Positions 57,002 to 64,000 of a DNA stretch of 64,000 nucleotides are shown in pieces. The notes below the pieces were generated by a model, which had not been told where the DNA came from, searched no databases, and was given only the letters and a program-made list of their open reading frames with translations. Location of the stretch: contig NZ_CP030941.1 of the NCBI RefSeq assembly GCF_036621415.1, forward strand, positions 1,364,001 through 1,428,000, given 5' to 3'. Numbering within the stretch: the stretch's first letter is position 1; each line of letters begins with the position of its first letter. Made by a program: the position numbers and the translations under genes. The DNA is from Nitratireductor thuwali. GTDB taxonomy: Bacteria > Pseudomonadota > Alphaproteobacteria > Rhizobiales > Rhizobiaceae.

Positions 57002-58974
57002 TCCGCCGCCTCCGCCATGCCGGGCCCGTCCGCCGCGACGGTGTCGGCGTCAATGATGCGAATGTTGGCGCTGATGATGCCCTTGCGCCCGTCCTCATAG
57101 GTAACCTGTGTCTCGGCGAAAATCTCCGGGCTGCCGTCATAAAGAGCTTCGATCAATGCGCCGTAGCGCTCGGCGATGAAGGAGCGCCGCACTTTCTGGG
57201 TCCGCGTGAGCTCGCCGTCATCGGCATCGAGCTCCTTGTGCAGAATGAGAAAGCGGCGGATCTGCGAGGCCGCCATCATCGGCTCCGCGGCCAGCCGGCG
57301 GTTGGTCTCGGCGACATGCCTGGAGATGATTTCGCAGACGCGCGGATGACCCGCCAGCTCCTGGTAGGACGCATAGGCGATGTTGTTCCGCTCTGCCCAG
57401 CTGCCGACCGCCTGCAGGTCGATATTGATAAAGGCGGCGCAGAAGTCCCGGCCGTGCCCGAAGGCGACGGCCTCCTTGATATCGGGGAAGAATTTCAGCG
57501 CATTCTCGATGTATTTTGGAGCGAACAGCGCCCCATTGGAGAGCTTGCCCACATCCTTGGCACGGTCGATGATCCTGAGCTGGCCGTCGCTGTCGAAGAA
57601 GCCGGCATCGCCGGTATGCACCCAGCCGTCGGGCGTCTTGGTTTCCCGCGTCGCCTCCTCGTTCTTGTAGTAGCCCATGAACACGCCCGGCGACCGGTAC
57701 ATGACCTCGCCATTTTCGGCGATCTTGATCTCAACCCCCGGCGACGGCAGCCCCACCGTGTCGGGCCGTATGTTCCCGTCCGGCTGGGCGGTGATGTAGA
57801 CGGTCGCCTCCGTCTGTCCGTAGAGCTGCTTCAGATTGAGTCCGATGGACCGGTAGAAGCTGAACAGTTCGGGCCCGATCGCCTCGCCGGCGGTATAGCC
57901 GACGCGCAGCCGCGACATGCCGATGCGGTCCTTCAACGGCCCGTAGATCAGCAACTCGCCAATGCCGTATTTCACCCGATCCCAGACACCCACCGCCTCG
58001 CCATTCAGGATCTTCTCGCCGACCTTACGCGCATGGGTGAGAAAATGGTCGAACATCGCCTTCTTGGCCCGGCCTGCATCCTCCATCCGCACCATGATGG
58101 TCGTCAGCAACGTCTCGAACACGCGCGGCGGCGCGAAGAAATATGTCGGCGCAATTTCGCGCCGGTCCTCGTTCACCGTCTCCGCGCTCTCCGGGCAGGC
58201 GACGCAAAAGCCGGCCGTATAGGACTGCGCCACCGAAAAGACGTGATCGCCCACCCAGGCAAGCGGGAGATACGCGATGATCGTCTCATGTTCGTCCAGC
58301 CGATCGAACGTGTTGGCGTTGAGTGCCGAGCGCACGAGATTGTCGTGCGACAGCATCACGCCCTTGGGCCGCCCCGTGGTCCCCGACGTGTAGAGCATGA
58401 CACCCAGGTCGCTGCCCTTGCCCCTTGCGATCTCCCCCAGCCAGGCATTGGCCGTATCGGGGTGATCGGCAAGCCGTTTCAGGCCGACCTCCCGCAGCGC
58501 CGAAAAATCATGCAGATGCGTGTGGTCGTAGTCCCGCAGGCCGCGCGGCTCGTCGTAGATGACCTCGGAAAGGCTCGTCGTTTGGTCAGCGATGGAGAGC
58601 AGCTTGTCGACCTGCTCCTGGTCTTCGACGACCGCGAACTTCACCTCGGCGTGTTCAAGCACATAGGCCATCTCCTCGGCCACCGAATCGGCATAGACCG
58701 GCACGGGCACGCCCCCCAGCGACTGCACCGCCGCGAAGGTCCAGTAGAGCCGCGGCCTGTTGGAGCCGATGACGGCAACCCGATCGCCGCGTTCGAAGCC
58801 AATGGATTGCAGGCCGAGCGCGAAGGCCCGCACCTCTTCCATCTGCTGACGCCATGTCCAGCTTTGCCAGATGCCGAAATCCTTGTGGCGCATGGCGGGC
58901 CGGCCACTGAACCGATCGGCGTTCAACAGCAGATATTTGACAAGCGTGTCGGGTGACGCGAAAGCTTGCGCCAA
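56998..58974 (-). CDS. AMP-forming long-chain acyl-CoA synthetase, operon-linked to ABC importer
   Basis: A 658-residue adenylate-forming enzyme. It contains the AMP-binding motif VMLYTSGTTGRPKGVMLSHDN (near residue 215), the core YGQTEATVYI, and TGDAGFFDSDGQLRIIDRAKDVGKLSNGALF region (residues about 440-480). The size and the long C-terminal lid domain match FadD15-type enzymes. It converts a fatty or aromatic acid to its CoA ester at the cytoplasmic side. It is first of the transporter operon; GGGAGGAGG lies just before the start, next to a GC-rich hairpin (GCGGCGGTGAACCGCCGC). Confidence 0.92.
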
Positions 58975-59152
58975 TCCGTCCTCCTCCCATTGCGGCGGTT
59001 CACCGCCGCCCTTGCCGGGCGCTCCTCCGCACCCGGATTGTCTTTATACGGTGAAGTTTCCACGAAACCGGGCGGCAATCAACACGCCCCTTGACAGACG
59101 GGGGACGCTTTTGCCTTTATTGTCGGGCAGAAGTGGGTCTCCAGCGCCGATC

Positions 59153-59827
59153 TCAGATATCGTACCGGCTCAGCGCTTCCGGCCGCAATACCGTGATGCG
59201 CCCATGCGCCGAGCGGAGCAGCCCCTCCTCCTCCAGTTCCTTCAAGGCCCGATTGACCACCTGCCGCGAAACGCCGGCCAGCAATCCCAGTTCCTCCTGG
59301 CTGATCTCGATCTCGTTCTCGATGCGAGGATAAAGCACGGGATTGAAGAACCACGACAGGTTGCGCGCCACCCGCGCCTTGGGATGCAGGATGCGGTCGT
59401 ATTCGATGGTGGCGATGAACTGCCCCATCCGCTCGTTGAGCTGGCGCACGAGGAAACGGTTGAAGCCGGTGCTGTTTTCATAAAGCCACATGAAGGTCGA
59501 CCGCTGCATCATCGCGAGCCTCGTATCGCGGATCGCCACCAGGTCGTATTTGCGCGGCTCGTCCTTTAGCACTGACCCCTCGCCGAACCAGCTCCCGCTG
59601 GCCGCGCCGGCAAAGGTCATGGCCTTGCCATGGGCGGAGATCGCGCTGATTTTCACCAGTCCCACGGCGACGCCGGTCCAATAGTCGAGCTTGTCACCGC
59701 GATGGCAGATATAGCTGCCTTTTGGATAGTGGCGTTCGATAAGGCCGCGCGCGGCGCGGTCAAGCTCGCCTTCCGTCAGTTCACCCGACCAGATGGCGGC
59801 GCGGGCAGCATCTTCTTTTTGGCTCAT
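59153..59827 (-). CDS. Crp/Fnr-family transcriptional regulator
   Basis: A 224-residue regulator with an N-terminal cyclic-nucleotide-type beta-barrel (YPKGSYICHRGDKLDYWTGV; GKAMTFAGAASGSWFGEGSV) and a C-terminal winged helix (ISQEELGLLAGVSRQVVNRALKELEEEGLL given by parts at about residues 170-200). There are no Cys for a Fe-S cluster. I start at the ATG at 59827 (MSQKED); an ATG at 59848 is also in frame. It lies upstream of the acyl-CoA synthetase-transporter operon on the same strand, 178 bases away, and probably regulates it. Confidence 0.88.
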   Translation of the reverse strand: MSQKEDAARAAIWSGELTEGELDRAARGLIERHYPKGSYICHRGDKLDYWTGVAVGLVKISAISAHGKAMTFAGAASGSWFGEGSVLKDEPRKYDLVAIRDTRLAMMQRSTFMWLYENSTGFNRFLVRQLNERMGQFIATIEYDRILHPKARVARNLSWFFNPVLYPRIENEIEISQEELGLLAGVSRQVVNRALKELEEEGLLRSAHGRITVLRPEALSRYDI

Positions 59828-60071
59828 GGCACTGCGCAATACGAGCACTGCCGCCCAGCGGCCGGCAGCGCGTTGCCTGTCTTGAAGACCGTCTGAGAAC
59901 CCGCTGCGGCAAGGAGCAGACGCCGCGGTTTTCGGAGAACCGGAGCAGACCGTACACCAGGTCGGTCAGCAACCGGAAGTGCGCAAAACCGCATCAGGCG
60001 CCACCGCAGCAAAATTCCGAACCGCCTCCTACCGCTTATGGCCCTCATGGGTGCCCATGGCAAGCATGCCG

Positions 60072-60857
60072 TCAGGCAGCGTGATGCAGGAACTTCGCCG
60101 TGGGCAAAACCGTAAGGGGCGCGGTCTCGCCTTCAGCCCGCCGGCCGAACAATAGGCGCTGCTCGGCTTGCGTGGAATGGAAAAACGGGAACCGCGACAC
60201 GATCGGACCGAACTCCTTCGCGCACTCGCCTCCGTAGAGCATGAGCGGAATGCTGATCGGGGGATACTCCCGCGGTGGGCTCATCTGGCTGGCACCGAAA
60301 ATGCGCCGGTAGAAGGCCGTATGCTCCTGCCGGATCAGGCAGGCGCAGTAGGTTGAGCGGAAATACTCGTAGCCGACGATCACCAGCCGCAGTGAGATAT
60401 AGGGCAGCACCCGGTATTCCTTGGCGACATCCGGGTCGGCAGCAAACATGCTCGGATTAATGATGCTGTCGCCCCGCTCGATGATCGGCCGGACAATGTC
60501 GCCGAACCCCTTGGTGACTGGGCCTTGCGGATTGTTGCGGTCGATCTGGTGGAGACGCACCGTGCTCACCAGACAATTGTCGATGTAGATGCCGAACACA
60601 TGACTGTTTGGCAGTTCATCGAGATCGTCTTTTGTGGAGCGCGCCGGCGATTCGGAAACGAAGCCGTGGGGCCGATACGCCCTATAGCGAAGCCGGTACA
60701 TCGCCTCGAGATCTTCACCGCTCTCGCAGCGCCGGTATTCCGTGCGTTCCAAGAGCGCCAGGACGTTGCGCACGAAAGTGGATGAACGACCGGACTGGCC
60801 GGTTGGCCGGTGCTCGCCGGACTCCATGCTCAGGTTGGCGGAAACGCTGGAACTCAT
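60072..60857 (-). CDS. FeeM-type N-acyl amino acid synthase-like protein
   Basis: A 261-residue GNAT-fold protein similar to FeeM and to acyl-homoserine-lactone synthases. Motifs are YRLRYRAYRPHGFVSES (about residues 55-71), DDLDELPNSHVFGIYIDNCL, TVRLHQIDRNNP, and INPSMFAADPDVAKEYR followed by IRQEHTAFYRRIFGAS. FeeM makes long-chain N-acyl tyrosines from acyl-ACP. ATG at 60857 with GAGGGG upstream is preferred to 60899. It ends about 245 bases from the Crp/Fnr gene and lies downstream of the GGDEF-EAL gene on the same strand (154-base gap). Confidence 0.78.
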   Translation of the reverse strand: MSSSVSANLSMESGEHRPTGQSGRSSTFVRNVLALLERTEYRRCESGEDLEAMYRLRYRAYRPHGFVSESPARSTKDDLDELPNSHVFGIYIDNCLVSTVRLHQIDRNNPQGPVTKGFGDIVRPIIERGDSIINPSMFAADPDVAKEYRVLPYISLRLVIVGYEYFRSTYCACLIRQEHTAFYRRIFGASQMSPPREYPPISIPLMLYGGECAKEFGPIVSRFPFFHSTQAEQRLLFGRRAEGETAPLTVLPTAKFLHHAA

Positions 60858-61011
60858 GTCCGACCCCTCGACGATTGCAATCATAGGGTAGTACACCACC
60901 CAATTGTGTAAAGTATTTAAGTCGAAGTTTCACATTTACCATGTATTAGGGTTAACAATGGATTAAGCAGGCGGCGACTTCAGCGTTCAGGCCGTTCAGA
61001 TGCACAGATTT

Positions 61012-63327
61012 TCAGGCAGATACGGGTTTGAACGATGCTTGCGCTTCGTGGCTGAAAGACCAGCGTTTATCGGACATGGTCCTTATGCCGGAGGCCGTCA
61101 GTGCCGATCCGAAAAGAAACCCCTGGACAAGCTCCGGTTGAACCTTGCCCGAAAGGAGCTTGAGCTGAGCGAAGGTTTCCACACCCTCCACCGTCACCGC
61201 CAGGCCGAGATTCCGGGAGAGTTCCACCACGCTCGTCAAAAGCCGCAGCGAACGCTCGTCGCTGGTGATGCCGGCAACGAAACTGCCGTCGATCTTGACC
61301 TTGTCCAGCGGCAGCATGTGCAGATAGCTGAGGCTTGAGTAGCCTGTTCCGAAATCGTCGAGGGCGATCGTAACGCCGAGCTTCTTTAGTTCTTCGAGAT
61401 AGGCGCTGGTGGCGGAAGTGTCGTCCAGAAGCGCGGTTTCGGTGACTTCCAGCTCAAGGCGCTCGGGTGCCAGGCCAGACGCCGCCAGCGCGTTCTTCAC
61501 CTTCTGGACAACGCCGGCATTGTGGAAGTCCTTCGCCGACAGGTTGACCGAAACGCGCAACCCGTCCGGCCAGCTCGAACATTCGGCACAGGCAATGCGC
61601 AGCACCATTTCGCTGATTTCGGATACGATTCCCATTTCCTCGGCCAGCGGAATGAAGGCGGCCGGCGAAATCGGACCCAGTTCAGGATGATCCCACCGGC
61701 ACAGCGCCTCGCTTCCTGCAATCTGCATCGTATGCATGTCGATGATCGGCTGGAACACCACACGCAGGCTCCGCGTCTGGATTGCGGTGCGCAGGTCCGC
61801 CTTCAGCGTCTGGCGGTTTCTGAACGCGACGTCCATCTCGCGCTCGAAAAGCCGCCATCCATTCTTTCCGAACTCCTTCGCCTGGTAGAGCGCCAGATCC
61901 GCCTTGATGATCATATCGTCGACATTCGCCTCATCCGCTCGCGAGAGCACCGCCCCGCTGCTTGCCTGGATGCGCAGCATGTGGCCGGCAACGTCGATCT
62001 CGCCGCTGAGCGCCTCGAAGACGACATCCATGCGCATGGCGAGATCATCCGCGCCATCGACATGATTGAAGAAGATGGTGAACTCGTCGCCACCAAAACG
62101 GCTGACTTTGACGTCGCCCTTGGCGAATCCGGCGATACGTTCGGCGACGCAGTAGATCATGCCGTCGCCGACGGGATGCCCCAACGTGTCGTTGATGCTC
62201 TTGAAATCATCGAGGTCGAACACCGCCAGGGCGCAATACCGGCCCTGGTCGCCGCCTTCCAGCAGTTCGGACACCACTTCATGAAAATAGGCCCGGTTGG
62301 GCAGGTTCGTGAGGCTGTCGTAGCGGGCCATGAAGCGGATCTTCGCCTCGGCCTCAACCCGCGCAGTCACTTCCTCGAAGGTCAGGACGCCAAGTTCGTC
62401 GCGGCCTTCCCGCGCCGAGAATTCCAGGTAGCGCCCATCCAGAAGGCGCAGCAAGACTTTTCTGTCGCGGCCCTCGCGCAGCGCTTTCGTCAGCTGCCGC
62501 TCGGCATACTCGAAGTCCTTGCGATCCAGCAGCCCGGCGGCCACGCCCCTCGTGAGCAGCGCCTTGAGCGACCGGCCCATCATTTGTGTGGGAGAACGGA
62601 ATTGCAGCGTATCGACCGCCTGCGCATTGGCGACGACCACCCGCCCTTCCGGGCTGAACATCACCAGTCCGTGGGACATGGTGTTGAGGGCCCTGTTGAA
62701 GCGCTGCGCCAGGCGGGATGACCGCTTTTCCTCGCTGATCGCGTGAAACAGCACGGTGCGCACCAGATGCGCCATCTTCATGACCACGACCATGAAGGGC
62801 GCGATGAACAGGCCTAGTATGAAATGGTAGATGTCGCCCTTGAGCATCAGCCCGAGCGCCATCGGGAAAACAATGGTCAATGTCAGGATCGAGACCATCT
62901 TGGTCGAGCCGTAATTGCGGCCGGCAATGGTGATGGCGCCGCATAAGACAGCAGAGACAGCAGCGAGCTCGCTGAATGGGTCACTACCAAAGAAGATGGC
63001 ACTGAAGCCGAACGTGCCGACGATCAAACCGTGGATCGAGCCCCAGAGGATATAGCGCTGTTCCCAGCGGAGCGCCGACGCGTAGTCGGAGATCAGTGCG
63101 TGGTCCACGCGTGTGATCAGCCAATAGCGCCCGAAACCGGCACCAAGCATGAGCGGAGCCATGACGAGGTGCGCGATGTCTCCCGTCTTGAGATAGAGCA
63201 GAACGGCGATGGACGCAAAGCAAAGCGCACCAATCGGCAGCACGCCCACGTCCTGGAACAGCGACCGGATGTACCCGACGTAAACGTCTTCAGAAATGTG
63301 TGCCTTGCCGTTTTTCACTACCCGCAC
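61012..63327 (-). CDS. Membrane-bound GGDEF-EAL cyclic-di-GMP protein
   Basis: A 771-residue protein with about six N-terminal membrane helices (to about residue 195), a PAS-like domain (about 215-330), a GGDEF domain (motif SRFGGDEFTIFF near residue 415) and an EAL domain. The EAL part has FQPIIDMHTMQIAGSEALCRW near residue 515, ISVNLSAKDF-like RVSVNLSAKDFHN near 600, and IALDDFGTGYSSLSYL near 660. All main catalytic residues appear present, so it could make and degrade cyclic di-GMP. The residues before GGDEF (AKGDVKV) lack the RxxD inhibitory site. It is the first gene before the FeeM-like gene. Confidence 0.93.
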   Translation of the reverse strand: MRVVKNGKAHISEDVYVGYIRSLFQDVGVLPIGALCFASIAVLLYLKTGDIAHLVMAPLMLGAGFGRYWLITRVDHALISDYASALRWEQRYILWGSIHGLIVGTFGFSAIFFGSDPFSELAAVSAVLCGAITIAGRNYGSTKMVSILTLTIVFPMALGLMLKGDIYHFILGLFIAPFMVVVMKMAHLVRTVLFHAISEEKRSSRLAQRFNRALNTMSHGLVMFSPEGRVVVANAQAVDTLQFRSPTQMMGRSLKALLTRGVAAGLLDRKDFEYAERQLTKALREGRDRKVLLRLLDGRYLEFSAREGRDELGVLTFEEVTARVEAEAKIRFMARYDSLTNLPNRAYFHEVVSELLEGGDQGRYCALAVFDLDDFKSINDTLGHPVGDGMIYCVAERIAGFAKGDVKVSRFGGDEFTIFFNHVDGADDLAMRMDVVFEALSGEIDVAGHMLRIQASSGAVLSRADEANVDDMIIKADLALYQAKEFGKNGWRLFEREMDVAFRNRQTLKADLRTAIQTRSLRVVFQPIIDMHTMQIAGSEALCRWDHPELGPISPAAFIPLAEEMGIVSEISEMVLRIACAECSSWPDGLRVSVNLSAKDFHNAGVVQKVKNALAASGLAPERLELEVTETALLDDTSATSAYLEELKKLGVTIALDDFGTGYSSLSYLHMLPLDKVKIDGSFVAGITSDERSLRLLTSVVELSRNLGLAVTVEGVETFAQLKLLSGKVQPELVQGFLFGSALTASGIRTMSDKRWSFSHEAQASFKPVSA

Positions 63328-63422
63328 CCATTACGCGGGCTCAGCTATCGCACAGGCGAATTAAGAAAGCTTTATAGCTGATATCGCTTATGATTCGATC
63401 ATTTGTGCGTTGCAAAAATACA

Positions 63423-64000
63423 CTATTCCGCAGCCTTCAGCAATGGGTCGGGCCCGTCATGCTCCAGCCGGTCGACCAGACGCGCCCTTTCCTGCTCCGC
63501 CTTTTCGGCATTGGCTTGCTTGACGTGCCCATATCCCCGGATGATCGCCGGAACGCTGGCGAGCGCCGCGGCGGCTTCGATCCTGTCGGCGCGCAGCGAC
63601 TTCTCGATCAGGTCGAGGTCGGCTTCATACCGGCTCAGTATCTGCCGCTCCATGCGGCGCTCGGCGGTATAGCCGAAGACGTCCAGCGCCGTCCCGCGCA
63701 ACCGCCGCGCGCGAGCAAGCAGCGAAAATGCGTTCATCATCCACGGGCCATAACTGGTCTTCCGCAGATGCCCGGCGCTGTCCCTGCGGGCAAAGGCAGG
63801 CGGCGCCATGTGGAACTCCAGCCTTTCGAAGCTTTCGAATTCCGCTTCAAGCTGCCGCTTGAAGGAGCCGTCCGTGTAAAGCCGGGCCACCTCATACTCG
63901 TCCTTGATCGCCATCAGCTTGAACAGGTTCCGGGCTGCGGCTTCCGTCACTGCCGTTGAACCGCGCGCCGCGGCCTCTTCCGCCCGGCGCAATCTCTCGA
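63423..64000 (-). CDS. Indolepyruvate ferredoxin oxidoreductase family protein, C-terminal part (cut by window edge)
   Basis: The last 190 or so residues of a large 2-ketoacid:ferredoxin oxidoreductase of the fused type (about 1150 residues), whose start lies beyond the window. Typical C-terminal family sequence is seen: ARNLFKLMAIKDEYEVARLY, TDGSFKRQLEAEFESFERLE, KTSYGPWMMNAFSLLARARR, LRGTALDVFGYTAERRMERQ and PAIIRGYGHVKQANAEKAEQ. It decarboxylates aryl pyruvates to aryl-acetyl-CoA with reduced ferredoxin. It precedes the GGDEF-EAL gene by about 95 bases on the same strand. Confidence 0.9.
   Translation of the reverse strand, partial: ERLRRAEEAAARGSTAVTEAAARNLFKLMAIKDEYEVARLYTDGSFKRQLEAEFESFERLEFHMAPPAFARRDSAGHLRKTSYGPWMMNAFSLLARARRLRGTALDVFGYTAERRMERQILSRYEADLDLIEKSLRADRIEAAAALASVPAIIRGYGHVKQANAEKAEQERARLVDRLEHDGPDPLLKAAE

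Overview
The window is a GC-rich chromosomal segment from an alphaproteobacterium, most likely order Hyphomicrobiales and probably a Phyllobacteriaceae/Mesorhizobium-like lineage. This is inferred from CpdR, DUF992 and DUF2282 proteins, the aa3-type oxidase subunit IV small protein next to a three-gene transhydrogenase, a ROSE-like thermometer before an hsp20 gene, and an mmgR/suhB-like small RNA beside hisN. No phage genes or CRISPR array were seen.

Layout. 0-9.2 kb: ferrochelatase, SPFH/NfeD pair, arabinose-5-phosphate isomerase, an outer-membrane beta-barrel protein, galU, a lytic transglycosylase and a degenerate SGNH protein. 9.2-13.0 kb: a nested transposon island, in which an IS630-family element (TA at both ends) is split by two IS110-family elements of IS1111 type. 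13.0-19.5 kb: gltD, a tiny membrane-protein gene coupled to gltB, and gltB. 20-24 kb: threonine aldolase, then a four-gene bufferin-type RiPP operon (DUF2282 precursor, DUF692/MNIO, DUF2063, DoxX). 24-32.3 kb: hsp20 with RNA thermometer, a frameshifted hydrolase, hisN, an intergenic small RNA, N-formylglutamate amidohydrolase, cpdR, a LuxR-type regulator, tRNA-Val(GAC), cupin, queF, two orphan small genes and pcm.

32.5-45.2 kb: an RND efflux pair; a set of acyl-CoA dehydrogenase, SDR, MaoC, APH-like kinase and SDR genes that resembles 4-hydroxyacid catabolism, with a 260-bp MITE inside it; then a MprF-C-like acyltransferase divergent from a Cys-rich regulator and an MFS transporter. 45.2-51.4 kb: a tandem-repeat acidic protein, rpsU, a TPR lipoprotein, DUF992, and the pnt transhydrogenase genes with an oxidase subunit IV gene. 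51.5-59 kb: a branched-chain-type ABC transporter operon led by an acyl-CoA synthetase and carrying a 48-residue DUF3096 gene. 59-64 kb: a Crp/Fnr regulator, a FeeM-type N-acyltransferase, a GGDEF-EAL protein and the 3' end of an indolepyruvate ferredoxin oxidoreductase gene.

The most striking observation is in the transposon island. In both IS1111-type elements, the non-coding region after the transposase contains short exact copies of that element's own two insertion junctions. They lie about 125 and 190-200 nt past the transposase stop in each. This is what an RNA guide (seekRNA/bridge RNA) would look like, and the sites each element chose can be read from the sequence. Other points of interest are the bufferin operon, the probable mmgR-family small RNA, the ROSE thermometer with an RpoH-like promoter, and a MITE that supplies the stop codon of a dehydrogenase gene.
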